Part shown: positions 16,993 to 24,450 of the stretch, piece by piece
How positions within the stretch are numbered: position 1 is the stretch's first letter
How the letters are laid out: each line of letters starts with the position of its first letter
From: Thermoleophilia bacterium UBA6103
GTDB lineage: Bacteria; Actinomycetota; Thermoleophilia; UBA2241
NCBI GenBank assembly: GCA_002423545.1
Contig: DIWP01000019.1
Coordinates: 110,202-160,245 of the forward strand
DNA: 50,044 nucleotides
Reading direction: 5' to 3'
Notes under the pieces: model-generated
What the model was told of the DNA's origin: nothing
What the model saw: only the letters and a program-made list of their open reading frames with translations
The model's database searches: none
Position numbers and translations under genes: made by a program

Positions 16993-18201
16993 TCACAGGG
17001 GCGCCGGGACGTACTGCGGGAACGGCAGCTGCTGCACGAACGTGAACAGGTCGCCGTCCATCTTGAGCAGGGCGACCTCACGCTCGGCACGGCGGGAGTC
17101 GGCGTCCATGACGTAATTGTCGGTGGTGGCGATCTTGACGCCGCTGAGCTCCGCAAGCGCGTCGCGCAGCGCCTGACCACCCTTGCCGCCGGTCTGCTCA
17201 AGCGCAGCCTGCAGGATCAGGATGATGTCGTAGCCGTTGGCCACGATCACGGTCTCGGGCGGGCTGCCCTTGTCCTGCTCGTACTGCTGATAGAAGTCGT
17301 AGAGCGAGGTGCCCGGCTCCGGGAACGCGAACGTGGTGAGGATCATGCCGTCCAGCGCCTTGGGACCGGCGCTCAGGATGTCGGGCGTGTCGTTGCCGTC
17401 GGACGTGACCACCGGGATGTCCACACCGGCCGCCTTGAGCTGCTTGAGGAACACCGGCGTGTCGGGCATGAACATCGGTGTGTAGATCATGTCCGGCTTG
17501 GGGCTGGCGTTGGCGATCTTGGTGACCTGGGCCGAGAAGTCGCCGGCCTCGAGCTTGTAGTCGGAGATGCCGACCACTTCGCCGCCGAGCTTCTCGAAGA
17601 CATCCTTGAAGTACAGCGGCAGGTTGTTCGAGTACGGCACGTCGGGCGACTTGAGCAGGTAGGCCGTCCGGTAGCCGAGCTCGCCGTAGCAGTACTCGGC
17701 CATCGCGGCGCCCTGCAGGTTGTCCTGCATGATGTACTGGAAGCACCATTCGCCGACGTCATCGACCAGGTTGGGCGCCGTGCCGTCGCCGGTGTCGCTG
17801 GGGATCTCGTTGTCCTGCGCCAGGCGGTTGCAGGCCACCACGTGGTCGGAGGTGGTGCCGATGAGGTACTGGATGCCCTCGTCGATGAGCTCCTGCGTGG
17901 TCTGTACGGCCAGCGCCTTGTCGTTCTTGTTGTCCTTGACGATCATCTCCAGCTTCATGCCGGCGATGCCGCCCGCCTCGTTGATCTTGTCGATGGCGTA
18001 CTGGGCGCCGTCGCGGATCGGCACGTCGTAGCTCGAGTAGCCGCCGCTGAGGTCAGCCGAATAGCCGATCTTGAAGACCTTGGCCTCGTCGCCGCCGTCG
18101 CCGTCGTCGCCGCCGTCGTCGCCGCCGCAGCTCACGGCGAAGAACGCCATCGCCGCGACCGCCAGCAGCGCGATCAGCAGTGCCATAGACCTCTTCTTCA
18201 C
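16993..18201 (-). CDS. LIV-type ABC transporter substrate-binding lipoprotein
   Basis: Extracellular solute-binding lipoprotein of the Leu/Ile/Val-binding (periplasmic binding protein type I) family, 402 residues. The signal peptide ends in the lipobox AVSC (Cys near residue 25), followed by an Asp/Gly-rich linker. The mature part begins FKIGYSADLSGGYSSYDVPIRDGAQYA, the usual LivJ/K opening. Other matching segments are IVKDNKND, YLIGTTSDHVV, and the hinge-domain stretch VVTSDGNDTPDIL. The GTG at 18201 follows AAGGGGGATGAC. It is separated from livFHMG by the aminotransferase and a strong hairpin, yet is the only binding protein here, so it very likely serves that importer. Ligand unknown. Confidence 0.95.
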   Translation of the reverse strand: MKKRSMALLIALLAVAAMAFFAVSCGGDDGGDDGDGGDEAKVFKIGYSADLSGGYSSYDVPIRDGAQYAIDKINEAGGIAGMKLEMIVKDNKNDKALAVQTTQELIDEGIQYLIGTTSDHVVACNRLAQDNEIPSDTGDGTAPNLVDDVGEWCFQYIMQDNLQGAAMAEYCYGELGYRTAYLLKSPDVPYSNNLPLYFKDVFEKLGGEVVGISDYKLEAGDFSAQVTKIANASPKPDMIYTPMFMPDTPVFLKQLKAAGVDIPVVTSDGNDTPDILSAGPKALDGMILTTFAFPEPGTSLYDFYQQYEQDKGSPPETVIVANGYDIILILQAALEQTGGKGGQALRDALAELSGVKIATTDNYVMDADSRRAEREVALLKMDGDLFTFVQQLPFPQYVPAPL

Positions 18202-18322
18202 GTCATCCCCCTTGGTGCGTGTCCTGTGCCGGTGTCGGGTGACGCCGGCAGGCTCCCCTGTCTCGCGGTGGGTGCCATGGTGGCCGTGCCCGACCCCCGG
18301 TCCGCCGCGTCACGGTGCGCGA

Positions 18323-19534
18323 TCATCGTCTCGTGCCGCTCACCCCCTCGTGGTCGGCGCCGGCCAGCAGGCCGCCGCCGATCGCCTCGCACAGACCTGT
18401 AAGCATGCCACAACGCGCCGGGACGGAGTCGAGGCGCGCGTATTCATCCGGAGAATGGTCGTTGCCGCCGACCGGCCCGAAGCCGTCCAGCGTCGGGATC
18501 CCGATGGCCGCCGTCCAGCAGCCGTCGGACATGCCGCCGCTGGTCTGGCCGTCGAGGGCCACACCGAGTCCGGCGGCGATGCGCCGGCTCTCGTCGAGCA
18601 GGGCGCGGCCGGCGGCCCCCTGCTCGATGCCCGGCCAGGTCCCGGCGTCCTCGACCCGCACCCGCAGGCCGTCGTAGGACCCGATACGAGCGATCTCGGC
18701 CACCGCCCAGTCGAAATCGCCGCGCGCCGGAGCCCTGACGTCGAGCATCGTCTCGGCGTGTGCCGGCACCACGTTGGCGATGGTGCCGCCGCTCACCGTC
18801 CCGGCGATCACGGTCAGGCCGGGGCGGGCGCCGTCGAGCGCCTCGCAGCGCAGGATCTCGTGGCAGAGGCCGCGGACGGCGCTGCGGCCCAGCTCCGGTT
18901 CGGTGCCGGCATGGGCGGCCCGGCCCTCCACCTCGAGATGGATCCAGGCGCCGGTCTTGCGGCCGGCGACCAGATCGCCGTTCTCGCGCCCGCATTCCAG
19001 CACCAGGACCGCGTCGGCGCCGCGCACGCGGTCGATCACTGCGAACGGCTTCGTGCGGGTCTCCTCGTCCGGCACGCTGATCAGCTCGACCGAGGCGAAG
19101 CTCCGTACCCCGCGGGCGAGGGCCTCCAGAGCGGTCAGCCCGACGAGCAGACCGCCCTTCATGTCGGCGACGCCCGGCCCGTAGACCACGTCGCCGTCGC
19201 GGCGCAGCGGGCGGGCGGCGGCCGTGCCGCGCGCAAAGACGGTGTCGTGGTGGCCGAGCAGCACGACGCGGCCGCGGCCTTCCCCGGCCAGCCGCGCGAC
19301 GAGCGTGTCGCCGGCCGAGGTGGGCACCAGCTCGCAGTCGCAGCCGGCGGCGGCGGCCCACTCCGCCAGCAGCGCCGCCGCCTGATCGCGGCCGTCGGGC
19401 GCGTCGAACCCGGTGTCGATGCCGACCAGCACGGCCAGACGCTGCTCGTACGTGTGCCGCCGGGCAGCGCACCAGTCGCGCGCCTCGCGGGCGCTCGTCA
19501 GGATCGCCACACGCATGTCGGCTGCGGCCCTCAT
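18323..19534 (-). CDS. M20-family metallohydrolase (carboxypeptidase G2-like)
   Basis: Zinc-dependent M20 peptidase/amidase of the carboxypeptidase G2/ArgE/DapE fold, 403 residues. All active-site pieces are visible: LLGHHDTVFARG (metal His and Asp), YGPGVADMKGGLL (bridging Asp), SVPDEETRTK (catalytic Glu and metal Glu), VLECGRENGD (metal Glu) and NDHSPDEYARL (metal His). The dimerisation domain lies in between (about 200-310, with GRAAHAG). The absence of a signal peptide argues for a cytoplasmic enzyme. ATG at 19534 is used; GTG at 19546 is the alternative next to AGGAGG. It may split a glutamyl or acyl amide bond in the pathway; this is inference from context. Confidence 0.92.
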   Translation of the reverse strand: MRAAADMRVAILTSAREARDWCAARRHTYEQRLAVLVGIDTGFDAPDGRDQAAALLAEWAAAAGCDCELVPTSAGDTLVARLAGEGRGRVVLLGHHDTVFARGTAAARPLRRDGDVVYGPGVADMKGGLLVGLTALEALARGVRSFASVELISVPDEETRTKPFAVIDRVRGADAVLVLECGRENGDLVAGRKTGAWIHLEVEGRAAHAGTEPELGRSAVRGLCHEILRCEALDGARPGLTVIAGTVSGGTIANVVPAHAETMLDVRAPARGDFDWAVAEIARIGSYDGLRVRVEDAGTWPGIEQGAAGRALLDESRRIAAGLGVALDGQTSGGMSDGCWTAAIGIPTLDGFGPVGGNDHSPDEYARLDSVPARCGMLTGLCEAIGGGLLAGADHEGVSGTRR

Positions 19535-19550
19535 GACCGACTGCACCTCC

Positions 19551-20783
19551 TCACGGCAGCTCGATCCCGTGCAGCCTGGCGCTGTTGGCCGCCAGCACGC
19601 CGCGCCCGATGCGCAGCGCCTCGTCGAGCGTCAGGTGGTCGCGCTCCACGGCCGCGCCGAGGACGCGCTCCAGAGCTTCCCGTGTGAGTCGCGCCGAGAC
19701 CCAGAAGACCTCCGGCTCGCTGGCTTCGTCGGAACCGTACAGCACCTTGCCACTCGGTACCGCGCCGAGCACCATCTCCAGCTCGCGGTCGACGCCCAGC
19801 GACGCCCACGGCAGGAACTCGGAGAGGTCGATGTAGACGAACGGCAGGATGGACGCTATGTAGGCCGCCTCGGCCATCCACGGATAGCCGCCATGGATGA
19901 GCACGATCGGCTGGTCCATGTGGTCGTGAAGCAGTTCGAAGACGTCCTGCGGCCGCACGTGCGCCAGCACGATGTCGGGATCGCCGCCGCCCACGTGCAG
20001 GTGCATCACGCGGTCGTGCCGGCGGCAGGCGCGCAGCGTGGACCGCAGCAGATGGTCGCGGACGGTCTTGCCGGGTCCACGGTCTTTCGGCCAGCCGGCC
20101 GCCCGCCACTCCGCGTAGGCGCCGGCGGCCTCGGCGGCGCTCGGCCGGCCGACATCGAGCCCGGTGCGATAGGCGATGATCGACTTGTAGCCCACCAGTA
20201 GCGGATCGACGGCCGCCTCATCGAGGCGCTCCTCGAAGCCGGCCTCGAACTCCGGCCAGGTCAGATCCCGCTCCTGCAGCTCGGCGATCCAGGGCTCGAT
20301 GCGAGCCACGCGGTACACGCGCGCACCTTGCACCGTACCGTCGGCCGCCACGGTGGTGCCCAGGTCGCGTTCGAACTCCGCTCGCGTGACCGTCGGCTGC
20401 GGAAAGCCCTCGTCGGCGATCACGGCCGCGATCTGCTGGTGCGCCATCAGGGCGGCGACGTAGGCGCGCGGATCAGCGGTGAACGCCGCCGTGCGCGCCT
20501 CGGTCACCGCGCTCGATGTCGCCTCGCTGCCGAGATAGCCGGCCAGCCAGCGCCGCGCCGTGAGCGCGAACACGGTGCCGTCGCGCAGGTCCCTCACCTG
20601 GGCCGCCTGCCTCGGGTCTGTCTGCCCGGACGAGAGGTAGCACATGCCCATCATCGTCAGGCGGTCTTCCCAGCCCAGCGGGTCGAGCGCCAGCAGATCG
20701 TCCACGCGGAACCCGTGGCAGTGGTCGTCCAGCACCGGGCTGCCGCTGAGGTCCACCATCCGTTCCCTTCTCTCCGGCGCCAT
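19551..20783 (-). CDS. FluG-type amidohydrolase (amidohydrolase 2 family)
   Basis: Metal-dependent amidohydrolase of the amidohydrolase_2 family, 410 residues, TIM-barrel fold. Metal ligands are visible as DDHCHGF (the N-terminal HxH), MHLHVGGGDPD and IVLIHGGYPW (later His residues) and YGSDEASEP (Asp at the end of the barrel). The ATG at 20783 follows GGGAGG; residues upstream in frame have no family likeness. The neighbour immediately upstream is a glutamine-synthetase-like ligase. In fungal FluG these two domains are fused in one protein, so here the pair is the split form. The amidohydrolase likely hydrolyses an amide made or used by that pathway. Confidence 0.9.
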   Translation of the reverse strand: MAPERRERMVDLSGSPVLDDHCHGFRVDDLLALDPLGWEDRLTMMGMCYLSSGQTDPRQAAQVRDLRDGTVFALTARRWLAGYLGSEATSSAVTEARTAAFTADPRAYVAALMAHQQIAAVIADEGFPQPTVTRAEFERDLGTTVAADGTVQGARVYRVARIEPWIAELQERDLTWPEFEAGFEERLDEAAVDPLLVGYKSIIAYRTGLDVGRPSAAEAAGAYAEWRAAGWPKDRGPGKTVRDHLLRSTLRACRRHDRVMHLHVGGGDPDIVLAHVRPQDVFELLHDHMDQPIVLIHGGYPWMAEAAYIASILPFVYIDLSEFLPWASLGVDRELEMVLGAVPSGKVLYGSDEASEPEVFWVSARLTREALERVLGAAVERDHLTLDEALRIGRGVLAANSARLHGIELP

Positions 20784-20839
20784 GCTCACGTCACCTCCCC
20801 TCACCGTCGCTTGCTCGCACCTCCGCACCCGCGGCCATC

Positions 20840-22210
20840 CTAGAACCGCCAGAGGTGTTCGTGGATCAGCTCCTCGATCGGCCGGCCCTCGTCGGCTTCG
20901 GCTTCGGCACGCCGCACGGCCACCATGCAGTCGTGCAGCATCCCGCCCATGGCGTCGCGCAACACCGACGAGGCGGCGAGTGCTTCGGCGGCCTCGCTGA
21001 GGCTGGCGGGGAGCTGTTCGTAGCCGGCCGCCCGGCGCTCAGCCTCCGTGAGCTTGCCGGGATCGATCCAGCAGGGATCCGGCAGCCTGAGGTCCTGGGC
21101 GATGCCGTTGAGGCCGGCGGCGATGACGGCGCCGCAGAGCAGGTACGGATGCCCGGCGCAGTCCGCCGACTTGAGCTCCATGTTGGCCGTGTCGCGACGC
21201 CCGCCGGCCATCCCGGTGATGAAGCGCAGCGCCGCCTCGCGATTCTCGTGCCCCCAGACCCGGTAGGCGCCGGCCCACTTCTCCGGCTGCAGCCTCTCGT
21301 AGGAGGGGACGGTGGGGCACGCGAGCGCGATGATCGCGTCGAGCTCCTGCAGCACGCCGGCGAGGAACGCCTCACCGGGAGCGGTGAGATCCACGACGCG
21401 GTCGCCGCCGCAGAACAGGTTGTCGCCGGCCAGGTCGCAGAGGCTGAAGTGCAGGTGACTGCCGTTGCCGAGGCCGGGCACCGTGACCGGCGAGAACGAC
21501 GAGCGGTAGCCGTACTTCTCGCCGATGGTGCGTACGGTGTGCCGGAGCAGGACGTGCCAGTCGGCGGCCGTCAGCGGGTCGGCGACCCCCAGCGAGACCT
21601 CCATCTGACCGTGCGAGTACTCGGGGTGGAGCTGCGAGACGGTGACCTCCTGCGCGGCCAGCGCGTCGAGCAGGTCAGCGGCGAAGGGATGCACGATCGA
21701 CCAGGCGTTGGAGCTGTAGCCCGGTCCCTTGTGGACCGGCCGCACGGCGCCGGTGTCGTCGTCGACGACGGCCAGGGACCACTCCAGCTCGTACGCCATG
21801 CCGAGCTGGAAGCCCGCCTGGCGGGCATCGCCGACCATGCGCTTGAGGAACTGGCGCGGGCAGACATCGAGCGGCTGACCCTCCTGATCGAACAGATCGA
21901 GCGGCACCCAGGCCCACGCGGGACTGGCGGCGAGCTGCACGAGCGCGTCGGTGTCCGGCAGCATGCGCATGTCGCCGACCGGTCCGCTGATCGCCTCGGT
22001 GGTCGTGAAGTGATCGTTGCTCAAGACCAGCGCCCAGAGGATCGAGAAGCCCGAGCCCGAGTGGGCGAAGTGCTCCAGGTCGTCGAGGGCGAAGCACTTG
22101 ACGCGGGTGATGCTGCCGCTGTCCACCATGGTGCAGACCACGTGGCGCACGCCCGCCGCGCGCAGCTCCTCGGTCTTCCGCCGCAGCCTCTGCTCCTTGT
22201 CTGCCGCCAC
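20840..22210 (-). CDS. Glutamine-synthetase-like gamma-glutamyl ligase
   Basis: Member of the glutamine synthetase type I fold (456 residues), ATP-dependent, cytoplasmic. Core motifs are FDQEG and YELEWSL (metal Glu), MEVSLG (metal Glu), GNGSHLHFSL (GxGxHxH-like), GHENREAALRF (NRxAxxR) and NMELKSADCAGHPYL. The last replaces the usual RxEvR(F)PDxxANPY: Glu is kept but the second Arg is Lys, so it is probably not a housekeeping GlnA and more like PuuA/IpuC/FluG-type ligases that join glutamate to amines. GTG at 22210 follows GAGGAGG with 4 nt spacing; the open frame continues upstream without similarity. It lies between the RpiR-like regulator and the FluG-type amidohydrolase. Confidence 0.92.
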   Translation of the reverse strand: MAADKEQRLRRKTEELRAAGVRHVVCTMVDSGSITRVKCFALDDLEHFAHSGSGFSILWALVLSNDHFTTTEAISGPVGDMRMLPDTDALVQLAASPAWAWVPLDLFDQEGQPLDVCPRQFLKRMVGDARQAGFQLGMAYELEWSLAVVDDDTGAVRPVHKGPGYSSNAWSIVHPFAADLLDALAAQEVTVSQLHPEYSHGQMEVSLGVADPLTAADWHVLLRHTVRTIGEKYGYRSSFSPVTVPGLGNGSHLHFSLCDLAGDNLFCGGDRVVDLTAPGEAFLAGVLQELDAIIALACPTVPSYERLQPEKWAGAYRVWGHENREAALRFITGMAGGRRDTANMELKSADCAGHPYLLCGAVIAAGLNGIAQDLRLPDPCWIDPGKLTEAERRAAGYEQLPASLSEAAEALAASSVLRDAMGGMLHDCMVAVRRAEAEADEGRPIEELIHEHLWRF

Positions 22211-22242
22211 TGTGCCTCCTCCTGCCTCTTCAGATCCGGATC

Positions 22243-23142
22243 TCACTCGACCGCCGGCCCGAGCTCGCCCCACGTGGTGCCCGCCCGCAGACGCTCCAGC
22301 TCCTCGATGCGCGGCTTGGCCTTGGATCCGATGCGGACCGAGAGCGCCGCCACCACCGTCTCCAGGAGCGCGAAAGCCGGCACGAGGCTGTCGAACGGCG
22401 ACGGCGCGCGCACCGAGCTGGTCAGCACGTGTCGCGACACCTCGGCCACCGGCGACAGCCACGGGTCGGTGAACAACACGACCTGGCAACCCTTCTGGAC
22501 CGCCCGGTTGGCGAACTCGATGGTCGAGTTCTGATACCGCCGGTAGTCGAAGACGACCAGGACCGTGCGCCGGTCGACGTCGATGAGTTCGTCCCAGCGC
22601 GGTGTCGGGGCCGCCACCACGTAGCGGCAGCGCGGCCGCAGCATGTTCAGATGCAGGAACAGGTAGTACGCGAGGACCTGACTGAACCGCCCTCCGGTGC
22701 AGAGGATGGAATGCCGCGGATCGGCCAGCACGCCGACGGCCTCGTCGAACTCGGCCTGCGAGAGGCCGGCGAAGCTGCGGTCGAGCTCGGTATGGAACGT
22801 CTGCAGGCTCGCCTGCAGGACGCCTTCCGGCGCCTTGCCGGGGTCTTCGGGGAACTGGGCCAGCGCCGAGGTGAGCTTCTCCTGCACCTCACGGCGCAGT
22901 GCCTCCTGCAGCTCCGGGTAGCCGACGAAGCCGAGCTTGCCGACGAAGCGCATCACCGTGGGGCCGCTGACCCCGGCGCGCTGCGCAAGCTGGGCCACGT
23001 TCTCCAGACCGGCGATGGGATACGACGTCAGGAACGCGCGCGCCACCTTGCGCTCTGAGGCCGTGAGCCACGGCATGCGGTCGTGGACCAGCGTCGCCAG
23101 GCCCTGGCGCCCCGGATCCACCGCGCGAGCATGTTCCCCCAT
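22243..23142 (-). CDS. RpiR/MurR-family transcriptional regulator
   Basis: A 299-residue regulator with an N-terminal helix-turn-helix domain (about 10-85; SERKVARAFLTSYP, VAQLAQRAGVSGPTVMRFVGKLGF) and a C-terminal SIS sugar-phosphate-type domain (about 120-260; SILCTGGRFSQVLAYYLFLHLN, VLVVFDYRRYQNSTIEFA, VVLFTDPWLSPVAEV). The usual SIS phosphate loop GxGxS reads TGGRFS. ATG at 23142 follows a G-rich site; 15 extra in-frame residues upstream lack similarity. It is the first gene of the ligase-hydrolase-transporter run and has a clear promoter with palindromes 70-115 bp upstream, so it probably controls this locus and itself. Ligand unknown. Confidence 0.92.
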   Translation of the reverse strand: MGEHARAVDPGRQGLATLVHDRMPWLTASERKVARAFLTSYPIAGLENVAQLAQRAGVSGPTVMRFVGKLGFVGYPELQEALRREVQEKLTSALAQFPEDPGKAPEGVLQASLQTFHTELDRSFAGLSQAEFDEAVGVLADPRHSILCTGGRFSQVLAYYLFLHLNMLRPRCRYVVAAPTPRWDELIDVDRRTVLVVFDYRRYQNSTIEFANRAVQKGCQVVLFTDPWLSPVAEVSRHVLTSSVRAPSPFDSLVPAFALLETVVAALSVRIGSKAKPRIEELERLRAGTTWGELGPAVE

Positions 23143-23212
23143 CGGTGCCCCCCAGCACGTCACGCGAACGGCGCCCGGCGCGCGCATGCAGACCGGACGC
23201 GGAATGGAAGAC

Positions 23213-23258
23213 AGATTACGACCTCGTCACCCTCAAGTCAACGAGGAACAGGCATTCC
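23213..23258 (-). promoter_or_regulatory. Promoter and operator of RpiR-regulator operon
   Basis: On the minus strand: -35 TTGACT (23241-23236), 17-nt spacer, -10 TAATCT (23218-23213). Three nt upstream of the -35 is the palindrome GGAATGCCTGTTCC (23258-23245). A second inverted repeat, CCTCGT (23246-23241) and ACGAGG (23227-23222), brackets the -35. The leader to the ATG at 23142 is about 65 nt. The same layout occurs before the formamidase gene. Confidence 0.75.
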
Positions 23259-23298
23259 AGGCATGACGAAGAGATGGAAGGCGCCGCGGCAGCCGCGC

Positions 23299-24222
23299 TC
23301 ACGGGACGGCGATGCCGTTCGTGAAGATCGCCCTGGGCATGACGTAGCGCACCGCACCGGGGACGCAGACCGCGTTCCCCGGACGTACGTCGCCGACCAT
23401 GCCGACCAGGTTATAGGCCTCGGCGCGCGACATCTTCAGCCTCGCTGCGATGAAGTCGACCATGTCTCGCATGGCGCAGATGGTCGCCTGCTCCATCGTC
23501 TCACCCCAGCCGCAGGTCATGATCTCGGCCGGCGTCTCGATCATCGGCCGCGGCAGCGACCGCCCCTTGAGGACGTCGAGCTGCATCGTGACCACCGACG
23601 GCACCTCGAGGCCGGCGGCGGCGGCCTCGCCGTCGCCGATCACGGCGTGCGCGTCGCCGACGGCGAGCAGCGCCCCCGGCACGAGCACCGGCAGATAGAC
23701 GGTGCTGCCGACGCCGGCGTCCTTGTGGTCCATGTTGCCGCCGTGGTCGCCCATGTAGAGGTTGGAGATCGGCGCCCCGGCCGGCGCCACGCCGATCGTG
23801 CCCATCATCGGGCGCACCGGGATGCGTACGTCGTCACGGTAGATGATCATGCCGTCGACGACCGCGGCGATCTTGGTGAGCGGCTCGATCGGATCGTCCT
23901 TGAGGAAGCCGAACTCGCCCGGATACAGCGGCGCCGACCCCTGGTCGCCGACATCGATGCGCAGCAGGGTGACCGCGAGTACGTCCCCGGGCTCGGCGCC
24001 GTCGACAAAGATGGGGCCGGTGGCAGGGTTGAGCTTGTCGTGATCGAGCGTGGCCGGATCGTCCTGCTCCGTGCGGATGCAGCCGCCGAAACAATCGTTG
24101 CACGTCGCCACGGCGATGTCGCCGGAGCGCACCCGCAGCGCCGGCGGGGCCGTCTTGTCCATGGAGTAGACGACGTGATCGTCGCCGATCGTCCGCACCG
24201 CGCGCTGTCCGTCCGACTCCAT
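23299..24222 (-). CDS. Acetamidase/formamidase family amidase
   Basis: FmdA/AmdA family amidohydrolase, 307 residues, cytoplasmic, which releases ammonia from formamide, acetamide or similar short amides. Family segments are VRSGDIAVATCNDCFGG, TGPIFVDGAEPGDVLAVTL, MGTIGVAPA, GGNMDHKDAGVGSTVYLPV and LAVGDAHAVIGDGE. The metal-site Asp and His in DHGGNMDHK and GDAHAVIGDGE are present. ATG at 24222 follows GGAGG with 4 nt spacing. It lies 156 bp upstream of the RpiR gene on the same strand with its own promoter, and a short hairpin (CGCGG/CCGCG, 23285-23297) follows its stop. It could be the last step of the amide pathway that the neighbouring genes encode. Confidence 0.95.
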   Translation of the reverse strand: MESDGQRAVRTIGDDHVVYSMDKTAPPALRVRSGDIAVATCNDCFGGCIRTEQDDPATLDHDKLNPATGPIFVDGAEPGDVLAVTLLRIDVGDQGSAPLYPGEFGFLKDDPIEPLTKIAAVVDGMIIYRDDVRIPVRPMMGTIGVAPAGAPISNLYMGDHGGNMDHKDAGVGSTVYLPVLVPGALLAVGDAHAVIGDGEAAAAGLEVPSVVTMQLDVLKGRSLPRPMIETPAEIMTCGWGETMEQATICAMRDMVDFIAARLKMSRAEAYNLVGMVGDVRPGNAVCVPGAVRYVMPRAIFTNGIAVP

Positions 24223-24292
24223 GCTGCCTCCTCGTCGCCACCCGGCCGTCCACACCGTCACGCACCGCCCTACAGGCGCTCGCATGGAACGC

Positions 24293-24338
24293 AGGCTACG
24301 CAGCCGACCGGAGCAAATCAAGCGGGAACACCCGTTCC
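24293..24338 (-). promoter_or_regulatory. Promoter and operator of formamidase gene
   Basis: On the minus strand: palindrome GGAACGGGTGTTCC (24338-24325), 3 nt, -35 TTGATT (24321-24316), 17-nt spacer, -10 TAGCCT (24298-24293). The -10 is weaker than at the RpiR promoter. The palindrome matches that promoter's copy at 11 of 14 positions with identical spacing to the -35. Confidence 0.65.
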
Positions 24339-24450
24339 ACACGGCCCGGCAGAGCGCCGGCCGCCGGTCGCCTGCCGTCCGCGGCCGGCGCTTCGTCGAC
24401 CCGATGCGGCGGCGAACGTCCACCGCGAGGCGGCTTCGTGAGCCTCGCTC

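Noticed and set aside
16312..18402. 696-codon rightward open frame
   Set aside because: Antisense to the aminotransferase and the substrate-binding protein, both confirmed by motifs.
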